A stretch of DNA of 64,000 nucleotides from Brevundimonas sp. MF30-B (GCF_004683885.1 NZ_CP038440.1:62001-126000); one strand, 5' to 3'. Counted from the first letter of the stretch, positions 36,374 to 47,051 are shown. Notes: generated from the letters alone by a model not told the origin. Program-made: numbers and translations.

Positions 36374-36403
36374 AAGGGCCGCACTCGGGGAAGTGCGGCC
36401 CTT
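36374..36403 (+). terminator. Terminator of the zeta gene
   Basis: AAGGGCCGCACT / AGTGCGGCCCTT, perfect 12-bp stem with a 6-nt loop, followed by CTTCCGTTC. It begins 35 bp after the stop. Confidence 0.75.
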
Positions 36404-36452
36404 CTTCCGTTCGCCCTTGGGGGGAAAAGGGGTCCCGGGATTTTGCGTCTCG

Positions 36453-36479
36453 CGCCCCCTGAAAACTCGTCAGGGGGCG
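36453..36479. terminator. Second stem-loop, between the zeta and fasciclin genes
   Basis: CGCCCCCTGA / TCAGGGGGCG, 10-bp perfect stem with a 7-nt loop, 19 bp from the stop of the converging fasciclin gene; on the plus strand TTTGGTT follows. Likely ends the fasciclin transcript or acts both ways. Confidence 0.6.
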
Positions 36480-36497
36480 TTTGGTTGCAGACGCGGC

Positions 36498-37118
36498 TTA
36501 CGCGGGCATCAGCACCGTATCGATGACGTGAACAACGCCGTTCGACTGGCCGACATCAGCCTGGGTGATGGTCGAGGTTCCGCCGGCGCCGTCGGTGATG
36601 GTCCAACGGCCGCCGCCCGCATCGCGCACGGTCAGGGTGTCGCCCTGGACGGTGGTCAGGGTGGCCACGCCGTTGTTGGCCTGGGCCTGGGCGGCGATGT
36701 CGGCGGCGGTCAAGCGGCCGGGCACCACGTGATAGGTCAGAATGCCGCGCAGGGCGTCGCGCTGCGCCGGCTGCATCAGGCCTTCACGGGTGTCGGCCGG
36801 GATCTTTTCGAAGGCGCCGTTGTCGGGCGCGAAGACGGTGAAGGGGCCCGGACCCTGCAGGGTCTCGACGAGGCCGGCCGCCTGGACCGCGCTGACAAGG
36901 GTCGTCAGGTTCGAGGCCTTGGAGGCGTTGGCGACGATGTTGTCGTTGGGGCTCATGGCGGCGCCGCCGACCATGGGATCGGTCGTGGCCGGGGCCATGG
37001 CCATGTCGTCGGCCGGCGCGGCGTCCGTGGCGGGCGTCTGGGTGTTGTCGCCGCACGCGGCCAGGGCCAGCAGGGCGGCAGTCGATACGGCGGCGGCGCC
37101 GAAGCGGGTGATCTTCAT
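36498..37118 (-). CDS. Fasciclin-domain lipoprotein
   Basis: 206 residues. Lipoprotein signal MKITRFGAAAVSTAALLALAAC (C22). A methionine- and alanine-rich linker, then one FAS1 domain (NLTTLVSAVQAAGLVETLQG, FTVFAPDNGAFEKIP, ILTYHVVPGRLT, NGVVHVIDTVLMP). Probably periplasm- or surface-facing adhesion or scaffold. RBS GGAGAG 8 nt upstream. A second FAS1 protein is at 23225-24265. Confidence 0.9.
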   Translation of the reverse strand: MKITRFGAAAVSTAALLALAACGDNTQTPATDAAPADDMAMAPATTDPMVGGAAMSPNDNIVANASKASNLTTLVSAVQAAGLVETLQGPGPFTVFAPDNGAFEKIPADTREGLMQPAQRDALRGILTYHVVPGRLTAADIAAQAQANNGVATLTTVQGDTLTVRDAGGGRWTITDGAGGTSTITQADVGQSNGVVHVIDTVLMPA

Positions 37119-37246
37119 GGCGTGTTTCTCTCCTGTAACGCCGACTTGATCGCGACGTCGCAGCAGTTACCCCTCAGCGCGGAAAAAGATGCATGGCCGC
37201 GACAATTGTGATCACGCCGCCGTGACACGACGCCATCTTGCCGGCT

Positions 37247-38548
37247 CTATTCGGCCCCGAAGACGCGCCGGAACACGGTGTCGACATGTTTGGTGTGGTA
37301 GCCGAGATCGAACAGGGCCTCGAGATCGCCGGCAGGGAGAGTGACGCGGTCGTCGGCTTTCAGAAAGTCGATGAAGCGGCCTTCGCCGCGCCAGACCTTC
37401 ATGGCGTTCTCCTGAACGGCGGCATAGGCGTCCTCGCGCGACACCCCTGCCTGCGTCAGGGCCAGCATGACCCGTTGCGAGAAGACCAGGCCGCCCAGGC
37501 GGTCCAGGTTCTTCTGCATGTTCTCGGGATAGATGTTCAGCCGCTCGACCACGCCGGCCAGGCGATGCAGGGCGAAGTCCAGGTGGATGGTGGCGTCCGG
37601 CCCGATGCCGCGCTCGACCGACGAGTGGCTGATGTCGCGCTCGTGCCACAGGGCGACATTCTCCATCGCCGGCGTCACGGCCGAACGCACCAGGCGCGCC
37701 AGGCCGGTCAGGTTCTCGGTCAGGATCGGGTTGCGCTTGTGCGGCATGGCCGACGAGCCCTTCTGACCCTTGTCGAAAAACTCCTCGGCCTCCAGCACCT
37801 CGGTGCGCTGCAGATGGCGGATTTCGGTGGCCAGGCGCTCAATGGACGAAGCCACGACGCCGAGGGCGGCGAAATAGGCGGCGTGCCGGTCGCGCGGAAT
37901 GACCTGGGTCGAGACCGGCTCGACGGCCAGCCCCATTTTTTCCGCGACATAGTCTTCGACCGCCGGATCGACATTGGCGAAGGTGCCGACGGCGCCGGAG
38001 ATGGCGCAGGTGGCGATCTCTTCGCGCGCCGTGACCAGGCGGCGACGGGCGCGCTGGAACTCGGCGTGGTAGCCGGCCAGCTTCAGGCCGAAAGTCACCG
38101 GTTCGGCGTGGATGCCGTGCGAGCGTCCGACGGTGACGGTGTATTTGTGTTCCTTGGCGCGAGTCTCCAGCGCCGCCAGAACGCGGTCGACGCCGCCCAG
38201 CAGCAGGTCGGTGGCGCGCGCCAGCTGGACCGCGAAACAGGTGTCCAGCACGTCCGACGACGTCATGCCCTGGTGCAGGAAGCGGGCTTCCTCGCCCGCC
38301 GTCTCCGACACATGGGTCAGGAAGGCGATGACGTCATGCTTGGTGGTGCGCTCGATCTCGTCGATGCGGTCGGCGTCCCACACCACGTCCTTGCCCTTGG
38401 ACCACAGGGCCTGCGCCGCCTCGGTCGGAATGACGCCCAGTTCGGCCATCTTGGTGGCGGCGTGGGCCTCGATCTCGAACCAGATCGAGTACTTGGTCTC
38501 TTGCGACCACAGGGCGACGGCTTCGGGGCGTGAGTAACGACTGATCAT
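37247..38548 (-). CDS. purB: Adenylosuccinate lyase
   Basis: 433 residues from the ATG at 38548 (MISRYSRPEAVALWS). Fumarase/aspartase superfamily signature SSAMPHKRNP with the catalytic serine loop, TSSDVLDTCFAVQL, and the histidine motif GRSHGIHAEPVTFG. It acts twice in purine synthesis: cleavage of SAICAR and of adenylosuccinate. Confidence 0.97.
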   Translation of the reverse strand: MISRYSRPEAVALWSQETKYSIWFEIEAHAATKMAELGVIPTEAAQALWSKGKDVVWDADRIDEIERTTKHDVIAFLTHVSETAGEEARFLHQGMTSSDVLDTCFAVQLARATDLLLGGVDRVLAALETRAKEHKYTVTVGRSHGIHAEPVTFGLKLAGYHAEFQRARRRLVTAREEIATCAISGAVGTFANVDPAVEDYVAEKMGLAVEPVSTQVIPRDRHAAYFAALGVVASSIERLATEIRHLQRTEVLEAEEFFDKGQKGSSAMPHKRNPILTENLTGLARLVRSAVTPAMENVALWHERDISHSSVERGIGPDATIHLDFALHRLAGVVERLNIYPENMQKNLDRLGGLVFSQRVMLALTQAGVSREDAYAAVQENAMKVWRGEGRFIDFLKADDRVTLPAGDLEALFDLGYHTKHVDTVFRRVFGAE

Positions 38549-38679
38549 GGACGCCGCGTGTCGGTCGTGAGAGCGCACGAGTCAAGGCGAGCCCCACGCT
38601 GCGCTGCCGCTGCCGGACAGGCGGCCCCTCGACGGCCGCTTCGGCGCGCGGCACGGCGGCAATCGCTTCTTCCCATCCG

Positions 38680-38709
38680 TTGAACCTCGCGCCTGCCCAT
38701 GCGTAATGA
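38680..38709 (+). promoter_or_regulatory. Putative promoter of the TspO-like gene
   Basis: TTGAAC (38680-38685), 18-bp spacer, TAATGA (38704-38709), 25 bp before the ATG at 38735. Confidence 0.35.
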
Positions 38710-38734
38710 GGGCGAAGCTTAGCCGGAGAGCCGC

Positions 38735-39532
38735 ATGTCCTCGATCATCCGTCCCAATCCGCGCCAGCGGACCCGCCGGCTGCTGGTGCTGGTCGCGGCT
38801 GTCTTCGCCATCATGGTTCCTGTCGCCCAGAACCTGGCCGGCTGGGGCCTGACCCAGGCCGAGTTCGCCGCCGACGGCGATTCGACCCTGCGCGTGGCGG
38901 GCTACGCCTTTTCGATCTGGGGCCTGATCTATCTCGGCATCCTGGCCTACGCCCTCCGACTGATGCTGCCGCAGACCGGCGAAAGTCCGCTGATCAGCCA
39001 CATGGCGTTTCCGTCCATCGTGGCCTTCTTCGGCATCGGCCTGTGGATCATCGTCGCGGCGCTGAACCTCAAGGTCGCCAGCGTCGGCGTGATCTTCGCC
39101 GCGCTTCTAGCCCTGCTGATCCCGCTGCTGCTGGCGTCGCGGGCCATTCGGTCGCTGCCCTTGCGCGACGGCGACCGCCTGTTCCTGGCTTGGCCCCTGG
39201 CCGCCCTGGCCGGCTGGCTGACCATCGCCGCGCCGCTGAACCTGCTGACCACCGCCACGGCCCTGGACGCCCTGCCGACGATGCTGTCGCCGACGGCTTG
39301 GGCCATTCTGGCCATCGTCGCGGTGGTCCTGGTCGCCCTGGCCGTGACGTGGGCGCTGCGGCTGATGGCCTATCCCCTCCCCATCGCCTGGGGCCTGATC
39401 GGCGCCTTTGTGGCCGAACAGGAGCGCAATCCAACGGTCGGCTTCACCGCCCTGGCCGCCGCCGTGTTGCTGATCATCGGCGCGGTCATGCTTGTGTTCC
39501 GCCTCCAACGCGGCGTCGACCGCGCCCGCTGA
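38735..39532 (+). CDS. TspO/MBR-like multi-pass membrane protein
   Basis: 265 residues with about seven hydrophobic segments. The FSIWGLIYLGILAYAL motif near residue 59 is typical of tryptophan-rich sensory (TspO-related) proteins; most of the chain is hydrophobic. RBS GGAGAG is 6 nt before the ATG. TspO proteins bind porphyrins or similar ligands, but true TspO is about 160 residues, so this is a distant longer relative. Confidence 0.65.
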   Translation: MSSIIRPNPRQRTRRLLVLVAAVFAIMVPVAQNLAGWGLTQAEFAADGDSTLRVAGYAFSIWGLIYLGILAYALRLMLPQTGESPLISHMAFPSIVAFFGIGLWIIVAALNLKVASVGVIFAALLALLIPLLLASRAIRSLPLRDGDRLFLAWPLAALAGWLTIAAPLNLLTTATALDALPTMLSPTAWAILAIVAVVLVALAVTWALRLMAYPLPIAWGLIGAFVAEQERNPTVGFTALAAAVLLIIGAVMLVFRLQRGVDRAR

Positions 39533-39557
39533 GGCGAGGGGGTCAGACCCCCTCGCC
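39533..39557. terminator. Bidirectional hairpin over converging gene ends
   Basis: GGCGAGGGGGT / ACCCCCTCGCC, perfect 11-bp stem with a CAG loop, just after the TspO-like stop and covering the last codons and stop of the minus-strand acidic gene (39543). Serves both directions; no strong U-tract. Confidence 0.65.
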
Positions 39558-39695
39558 GTCCTCCCCCTCTTCGCCGTCTTCGTTCGTCTTCTGCAGGCGT
39601 TCGGCCAGGGCCGAGGCCCCGGCGTCGTCCGCGGCGATCTCGGGCGCGTCGTCGTCTTCGGGCGTGGCGGCGGGGTCGAGGGGCTGATCGGTCAT
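39543..39695 (-). CDS. Small acidic, disordered protein (MTDQxLD type)
   Basis: 50 residues: MTDQPLDPAATPEDDDAPEI, AADDAGASALAERLQKTNED, then GEEGEDGEGV. RBS AGGAGACGCGCC upstream. Rich in Asp/Glu with a short helix (ALAERLQK). Shares the MTDQxLD start with the 60-residue protein at 8459-8641. No known domain. Confidence 0.55.
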   Translation of the reverse strand: MTDQPLDPAATPEDDDAPEIAADDAGASALAERLQKTNEDGEEGEDGEGV

Positions 39696-39756
39696 GGCGC
39701 GTCTCCTGTTGTCGCCCTCGACAAGCGCGCGCCAGCCCCGATGTTCCACGCCGAGG

Positions 39757-39785
39757 CTGACAGATCGCCCCGCGACGGCTAGAAG
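39757..39785 (+). promoter_or_regulatory. purL promoter giving a probable leaderless mRNA
   Basis: CTGACAG (39757-39763), 14-bp spacer, GCTAGAAG (39778-39785): a good fit to the Caulobacter housekeeping pattern TTGACGS-N10-14-GCTANAWC. The -10 ends only 8 bp before the purL ATG, so transcription would start at or within about three bases of the start codon. No ribosome site is visible. Confidence 0.5.
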
Positions 39786-39793
39786 CGCGGCCC

Positions 39794-41988
<2,195 letters not shown>

Positions 41989-41992
<4 letters not shown>

Positions 41993-42435
41993 CCATGCGC
42001 CGTCTGTTTCTAGCCACCGCCCTGCCCCTGCTGCTCGTCGCCTGCGACGGCGGCGGCGATCCGGTTCAGCAGGCCCTGCGCGACGCCTCGGCCGAGCGCC
42101 AGGCCGCGACGGTCACCGATGGCGAGATTTCCGGCCCGGCCCCGGTCGACCACGCGGCGATGGGGCATGGCTCGGCCGCCGGCCCCACGCCCGGCGACCA
42201 GGCCTTCGCGGCCTCTGAGGCTGAAATGCACCGCCTGATGGCCGAAGCCTCGGGCGAGACGGTGGATCAGTCCTACATCGCCAAGATGATCGCCCACCAC
42301 CAGGGCGCCGTCGCCATGGCCGAGGTCGCCCTGCGCGACAGCCGCGACCCCGAAATCCGCCGCATGGCTCAAGCCGTCATCGACGCCCAGACCCAAGAAA
42401 TCGCCGAAATGCGCGCCTGGCGTCCGGCCGGCTGA
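41989..42435 (+). CDS. DUF305 domain lipoprotein
   Basis: 148 residues, start overlapping the purL stop (ATGA). Lipoprotein signal [19 protein letters not shown]. The C-terminal half is DUF305: [21 protein letters not shown] and [14 protein letters not shown]; the HHxGAVxMA motif resembles ferritin-like metal-binding helices. Periplasm-facing; some family members are linked to copper or other metal resistance. Coupling to purL is probably incidental. Confidence 0.88.
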
Positions 42436-43257
42436 TCAGACGACCGGCACCGCCTGGCTAAGGCGGCCGCCTACGCGGATCGGCTCGACGCGGGTGGCCA
42501 GGCCCGTCCTGTCGTCTGTCTCGACATAGACGCCGCAGATCGTAGCCGGGCCCGAAGCGGGCGTGTAGCGCCCGCCGGAAATCCGCGTGGTGAAGCGCCG
42601 CAGCGGCTCTTCCTTCTCGTTGCCGATGACGCTGTCATAGTCGCAGCAGCCGCCGGCGTCGGTCTGATAGGCCGTGCCGCCCGGCAGGATCTGGCAGTCG
42701 GCGGTCGGCACATGGGTGTGAGTGCCCACCACCAGCGACGCCCGGCCGTCGCAGAAGTGGCCCATGGCCATCTTCTCGCTGGTCGCCTCGCAGTGCATGT
42801 CCACGATCACGGCGTCGGCCACGGCGCCCAGGGGGGCGGCGGCCAGTTCTCGCTCCACGGCGCCGAACGGATCGTCCATGGGGTCCATGTGCACCCGGCC
42901 CAGCACGTTCATGACCAGGACGGTGCGCCCGGAATGGGTCTCGAACAGATTGGCGCCGGCGCCCGGCGCATCCATCAGGCGCGGATAGTTGGCCGGGCGG
43001 ATCAGGCGCGGCTCGCGCACGATATAGGTCAGGGCCTCGCGCTGGTCCCAGCTGTGGTTGCCCAGCGTCAGGCAGTCGGCGCCGGCCATGAACAGCTCAC
43101 GCGCCGTATTTTCGGTGATGCCGAATCCACCGGCGGCGTTCTCGGCGTTGACCACCACGAAATCGAGCTTCAGGTCCCGCTTCAGCCCCGGCAGGTGGTC
43201 GCTCAGACCATCCCGCCCCGACTTGCCGACCACATCACCGAAAAACGCCAGTCTCAT
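42436..43257 (-). CDS. ymdB: YmdB-type metallophosphoesterase (TIGR00282)
   Basis: 273 residues. Metal ligands in MRLAFFGDVVGKSG, VVVNAENAAGGFGI, TLGNHSWDQ, DMHCEATSEK and VGTHTHVPTAD. A 2',3'-cyclic nucleotide phosphodiesterase family of the cytosol. Coupled with the 5-FCL gene by a 4-bp overlap (ATGA), a gene pair widespread in alphaproteobacteria. Confidence 0.93.
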   Translation of the reverse strand: MRLAFFGDVVGKSGRDGLSDHLPGLKRDLKLDFVVVNAENAAGGFGITENTARELFMAGADCLTLGNHSWDQREALTYIVREPRLIRPANYPRLMDAPGAGANLFETHSGRTVLVMNVLGRVHMDPMDDPFGAVERELAAAPLGAVADAVIVDMHCEATSEKMAMGHFCDGRASLVVGTHTHVPTADCQILPGGTAYQTDAGGCCDYDSVIGNEKEEPLRRFTTRISGGRYTPASGPATICGVYVETDDRTGLATRVEPIRVGGRLSQAVPVV

Positions 43258-43799
43258 GGGAAGGCGGTATAGCCGGTCTCGGTCAGAACGCCATGCAGGC
43301 GGATGTCATGGGGCTCGATCTCCAGCCGCTCGACCTGCTGCCCGGCATAGGCCAGGCCGATGCGGACAATGTGCGGCAAGGCCGCGAAGGTCCGATCATA
43401 GTAGCCCCCGCCTTGCCCCAACCGCCCGCCTGAGCCGTCAAAGGCCAGCAGCGGCGTGACGATCAGGTCGGGGATGACCGTGGCCGCCAGCGGCAACGGC
43501 GCTGGACAGCCCGCCGCGTCCATCTCCAACGGCTCGCCGGGCGACCAGGCGCGAAACACCATCGCCGCGTCGCGCTCAATCACCACCGGCAGACACAGCA
43601 TCCGCCCCGTGGCCAGGAGCGCGCGAGCCAGGGGCTGCGGGTCCATCTCCGACCCCATGGCGCGATAAAGGGCCACGCAGGGGCCCTGGGGCAGGTCGCT
43701 GGCATGATCCGCCACGCGCTCGCCCGCCAACGGATCCGCCCCCGCCAGCCGCTTTCGCAGGCCGCGCATCTCCGCGCGCAGTTCGGATTTGGAGGTCAT
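43254..43799 (-). CDS. 5-formyltetrahydrofolate cyclo-ligase
   Basis: 181 residues from the ATG at 43799 (MTSKSELRAEMRGLRKRLAG). ATP site VTPLLAFDGSGGRLGQGGGYYDR (core RLGQGGGYYDR) marks the family. It converts 5-formyl-THF to 5,10-methenyl-THF. The frame is open upstream, but that part runs through a palindromic repeat (LDPSI-type reading) and is not coding. Downstream of the 6S RNA candidate, as ygfA is downstream of ssrS in other proteobacteria. Confidence 0.93.
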   Translation of the reverse strand: MTSKSELRAEMRGLRKRLAGADPLAGERVADHASDLPQGPCVALYRAMGSEMDPQPLARALLATGRMLCLPVVIERDAAMVFRAWSPGEPLEMDAAGCPAPLPLAATVIPDLIVTPLLAFDGSGGRLGQGGGYYDRTFAALPHIVRIGLAYAGQQVERLEIEPHDIRLHGVLTETGYTAFP

Positions 43800-43827
43800 G
43801 AACGCGATCCGAACGCCGAGCCGCTGG

Positions 43828-43850
43828 ATGCTCGGGTCAAGCCCGAGCAT
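43828..43850. repeat. REP-like palindrome ahead of 5-FCL
   Basis: ATGCTCGGG-TCAAG-CCCGAGCAT: 9-bp perfect arms with a 5-nt loop, the type of GTCATGCTCGGGCTTGACCC palindrome scattered through many alphaproteobacterial genomes (recalled, not searched). It lies between the 6S RNA candidate and the 5-FCL start. Confidence 0.7.
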
Positions 43851-43922
43851 GACGGCGAAATACGGGGCTTCTCCCCCTCAAGCAGCGAGCCGCCGCGCGG
43901 CGAGCGATAGGGGAAACAACAA

Positions 43923-44096
43923 GGTTGGCGGCGCCGCAAGAACCGTGGAGGACTGTTCAATCCTCTCGACCTGGGTAGCCAGGTGGGCGCCGTGTGCCCA
44001 GGCCCTCGAGCCCAGTCAGGGACAGCTCCCTTCGAGTGAATTAAGGTCGCGAGGATAAGTCGCCTCCGACGAGAGCCGCAGCAAGACCCGCCATCC
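43923..44096 (-). ncRNA. ssrS: Candidate 6S RNA (ssrS)
   Basis: A 174-nt minus-strand segment folds end to end: terminal stem GGATGGCGG (44096-44088) with CCGCCAACC (43931-43923), GGAGG (44067-44063) with CCTCC (43951-43947), an open bubble, and a 12-bp stem (44056-44045 with 43971-43960, one mismatch). Length and long bubbled hairpin fit 6S RNA, which binds sigma-70 RNA polymerase in stationary phase. It lies upstream of 5-FCL, the classic ssrS position, and a promoter ends right at its 5' end. No coding frame explains the segment. Identification rests on location and shape. Confidence 0.6.
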
Positions 44097-44099
44097 GAC

Positions 44100-44128
44100 A
44101 AGATAGGCCTTTGCAGGCCCCCGCTCAA
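44100..44128 (-). promoter_or_regulatory. Promoter of the 6S RNA candidate
   Basis: Minus strand TTGAGC (44128-44123), 17-bp spacer, TATCTT (44105-44100). The expected start site, 4 to 8 nt on, coincides with the first paired base of the RNA's terminal stem at 44096. Confidence 0.55.
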
Positions 44129-44129
44129 T

Positions 44130-44359
44130 GGGCGACGGATGGCGAGTTGCCTACCCGACGCCTGCGGGCGAAAACCTTTCGCGTCAGCAAGTTGGCAGGC
44201 CGCGCAACGGAAATATCAATCCCCCCTCCGAGCGCTGATATAATGCGCCCGCCTACCCGCTCACCCTCGCCTGCGCAGCGATGAGCGGAAGTGAGAAGGG
44301 GCCGGTTTCACACTATTCAGACTATTCAGACTCTGTTTTTTGTCCCGGCTGTCTGAACC
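44130..44359. repeat. Non-coding stretch upstream of the 6S candidate, with a 9-bp tandem repeat
   Basis: No gene seen. It has visibly lower GC than its surroundings, with AT-rich spots such as AAATATCAATC and GATATAATG. ACTATTCAG occurs twice in tandem (44312-44329), followed by ACTCTGTTTTTT close to the recN stop; read on the plus strand the T6 run is not behind a hairpin. It may hold regulatory elements for the RNA gene. Confidence 0.5.
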
Positions 44360-46060
44360 TCACCCGATCAGCACGCGCGCCGCCGCCCGCGCCTCGTCGG
44401 TGATCTCCGCGCCCGAAAGCATGCGGGCGATCTCTTCGCGCCGAGCGGCCTCGTCCAGCGTATCGACCGTGGTGTGGGTCTGGCCGTCGCGGTCGGCCTT
44501 GCGGACCTTCCAGTGGGCATGGCCGCGCGCCGCCACCTGGGGGCTGTGCGTCACGACCAAGACCTGGGCGCCGCGCGACAGCCGCTCCAGCCGCCCGCCC
44601 ACGGCCTCGGCCACGGCGCCGCCGACGCCCTGGTCGACCTCGTCGAAGATCATTACTGGCTGACGCTGGTCCTCGCGGCCCGCCAGGGCCGCCTTCATCG
44701 CCAGGGCGAAGCGCGCCAGCTCCCCGCCCGAGGCCACGGCGTCCAGCGGGCCGAAGTCCTGGCCCGCGTTGGTGGCGATCTGGAAGCGGGCGGTTTCGAC
44801 CCCCTGCGGCCCGCGCCGGCCGTCGGCCACAGGCTCCAGCGCCACGCGGAACCGCGCGCGCTCCAGCTTCAGCGGCGCCAGTTCGGCCATCACGGCCTCG
44901 GTCAGCCGCTCGGCGGCCGCCTCCCGGCCCGAGCTCAGCATCGCGGCCGCCACATCATAGGCCTCGGTCGCGGCAGCCGTAGCGCGGGCGGCTTCCGACA
45001 GAGCGTCTTCGCCGTCCTCGATCAGACGCAGCTGCTCGCGGTAGCGCAGGCGCAGTGCCGGCAGGGCGTCGACCGTTGTGTTCAGCTTGCGGGCGGCGGC
45101 GCGCAGGGCGAACAGCCGCTCCTCGGCCTTGTCCAGCCGACCGGGCTCGAAGTCAAAAGCGTCGGCGGCCGCGTCCACGGCGGCGACCGCCTCGGTCGCC
45201 TCGACCAGGGCGCGATCCACGGCTTCCGCCGCCGCCGCCAGGCGCACGATCACCGGGTGGTCGGCCTCGGCCCCGGCCTGGACCGCGCGCTGGCGGGCGT
45301 GTTCGACAGCCCTAAGCGCGGCGGCCAGCTTCTGGCTCAGCTTGTCGCCGCCCAGCGACTGGCGCGCATCGGCCAGGTCGGCGATGCCCTTTTCGGCGGC
45401 GCCCAGAATGGCCCGCTCGCCGGCCAGTTCGGTCTCTTCGTCCTCGCGCGGGTCCAGGTCGTCCAGATCGGCCAGGTTCAGCGCGATCTCCTCGGCGCGA
45501 GCGCGGGCGTCGGCCGCCTGGGCCTTCAGCTCGGCCAGCCTCGCCTCCGCCGCCTTCAGCCGCTCGGCCGCCTGGGCCACGCCCTTCAGCTGCGGCTCCA
45601 GCCCGCCATAGGCGTCCAGCAAGCCCCGATGGGTCTTCCAGTCCAGCAGGCCCACGGTCTCGTGCTGGCCGTGCACCTCGACCAGTTGCGCCCCGACCTC
45701 GCGCAGAACGCCGACGCCGGTCGGCTGATCGTTGACGAAGGCGCGGCTGCGGCCGTCGGCGGACACCACTCGGCGCAGGATCAGGTCCTCGCCCGACCGC
45801 ACCTCGACGCCGCGCTCGCTCAGCAGTTCGATCAGGGCGGGATCGTCCGGCGCCTCGAACACGGCCGTGGCGGTTCCCTGACGGGCGCCGGCCCGCACGA
45901 GGCCCGCATCGCCTCGCCCGCCCAGCGCCAAGCCCAGGGCGTCGAGGATGATCGACTTGCCCGCCCCGGTCTCGCCGGTCAGCACGGTGAGACCACCCTG
46001 AACCTCGAGGTCCAGGGCGTCCACCAGCACGATGTCACGGATGAATAGAGCGGTCAGCAT
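44360..46060 (-). CDS. recN: DNA repair protein RecN
   Basis: 566 residues. SMC-like: Walker A GETGAGKSIIL at residues 29-36, long alanine-rich coiled coil between, and C-terminal VASGGELARFALAMKAAL signature and Walker B MIFDEVDQGVGG. It binds double-strand break ends and aids RecA repair. Length near the usual 550. Confidence 0.95.
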   Translation of the reverse strand: MLTALFIRDIVLVDALDLEVQGGLTVLTGETGAGKSIILDALGLALGGRGDAGLVRAGARQGTATAVFEAPDDPALIELLSERGVEVRSGEDLILRRVVSADGRSRAFVNDQPTGVGVLREVGAQLVEVHGQHETVGLLDWKTHRGLLDAYGGLEPQLKGVAQAAERLKAAEARLAELKAQAADARARAEEIALNLADLDDLDPREDEETELAGERAILGAAEKGIADLADARQSLGGDKLSQKLAAALRAVEHARQRAVQAGAEADHPVIVRLAAAAEAVDRALVEATEAVAAVDAAADAFDFEPGRLDKAEERLFALRAAARKLNTTVDALPALRLRYREQLRLIEDGEDALSEAARATAAATEAYDVAAAMLSSGREAAAERLTEAVMAELAPLKLERARFRVALEPVADGRRGPQGVETARFQIATNAGQDFGPLDAVASGGELARFALAMKAALAGREDQRQPVMIFDEVDQGVGGAVAEAVGGRLERLSRGAQVLVVTHSPQVAARGHAHWKVRKADRDGQTHTTVDTLDEAARREEIARMLSGAEITDEARAAARVLIG

Positions 46061-46100
46061 GGGGCGCGGTGATTCGAGTACCGGCCCATCCTACTGATGT

Positions 46101-46943
46101 TCAGCCCGGAAGGATCCGCCGCAGCCAGCTTTCGCGACGGCCGGTCGGAGCCACTTCCGGCGACTGCCCCCGCTGGGTCAGCAGCGCGTAGGCCTCGGCG
46201 TACCAGGGGCTGCCCGGATAGTTGTGGCCCAGAACCGCACCGTTGCGCGTCGCCTCTTCGGTCAGGCCCATCATCAGATTGACCTCGACCAGCCGGTACA
46301 GGGCCTCGGCCGTGTGCGAGGTGCGCTGGAAGTCCGGATTAGCGATCACGGCCTTGTAGCGGTTCACCGCCGCCAGCGGCTGGTTGGCGCGCTGGTAATA
46401 GCGGCCGATGTTCATTTCCTTGCCCGCGAGTTGGTCGTTGACCATGTCGATCTTGACCTGGGCGTCCGTGGCGTAGGAGGTCCCCGGATAGCGCCGGATC
46501 ACATCGCGCAGGCCCAGAAGCGCAGCTTCGGAAAACGCCTGGTCGCGACCTACGTCGACGATCTGCTCGAAGTTGCAGATCGCCCGCATGTAGAAGGCGT
46601 AGGCCGCCGAGGGATTGCCCGGGAAGAGCTGGATGAAGCGATCCGCCGCCGCGATGGCGTCGGTATAGGCGCCGTTCTGATAATGGGCGTAGATCTGCAT
46701 CATGATCGCCCGCCGCGCCCATTCGGAATAGGGATGCTGGCGCTCGACCTCCTGGAAATAGTCGATGGCGTCGGCCCAGCGCCGCCGCTCCAGCCGCTCG
46801 TAGCCGGTGTTGTAGAGAAGCTCGACCGGCCTTTCTTCATAGGCCAGCTTCGCTCGGGTGCGGGAGCCCGAACAGGCCGAAACCCCGATGACGATCATCA
46901 TGGCCAGAACCGCGACGGAAACAGCGGACTTGGAAGAGCGCAA
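46101..46943 (-). CDS. bamD: Outer-membrane assembly factor BamD
   Basis: 280 residues with a TTG start at 46943, supported by RBS GAGG 7 nt upstream. Lipoprotein signal ending VSAC-S (C24). TPR helices follow: ELLYNTGYERLERRRWADAI, EVERQHPYSEWARRAIMMQI, QLFPGNPSAAYAFYMRAIC (cores HPYSEWA and NPSAAYAFY). Part of the BAM complex inserting beta-barrel proteins. It is upstream of recN on the same strand; the pair is commonly adjacent in alphaproteobacteria. Confidence 0.94.
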   Translation of the reverse strand: MRSSKSAVSVAVLAMMIVIGVSACSGSRTRAKLAYEERPVELLYNTGYERLERRRWADAIDYFQEVERQHPYSEWARRAIMMQIYAHYQNGAYTDAIAAADRFIQLFPGNPSAAYAFYMRAICNFEQIVDVGRDQAFSEAALLGLRDVIRRYPGTSYATDAQVKIDMVNDQLAGKEMNIGRYYQRANQPLAAVNRYKAVIANPDFQRTSHTAEALYRLVEVNLMMGLTEEATRNGAVLGHNYPGSPWYAEAYALLTQRGQSPEVAPTGRRESWLRRILPG

Positions 46944-47051
46944 GCGAGGACCTCGTAAACCTGTCGCCGGGACGCCTCCGACGATGAGCGGCGATCTCTA
47001 GCATCGCGGGACGGATCGCGCCAAGGCGATACGAAAACCGCGCCCTGCGGG

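Noticed and set aside
43800..43850. Upstream extension of 5-FCL (LDPSI-type residues)
   Set aside because: This reading comes from a palindromic repeat commonly mis-translated; the enzyme starts at 43799.
43851..44130. Short frames over the 6S region, including a 110-residue minus-strand one
   Set aside because: No ribosome site or domain; the RNA pairing and promoter position explain the sequence better.
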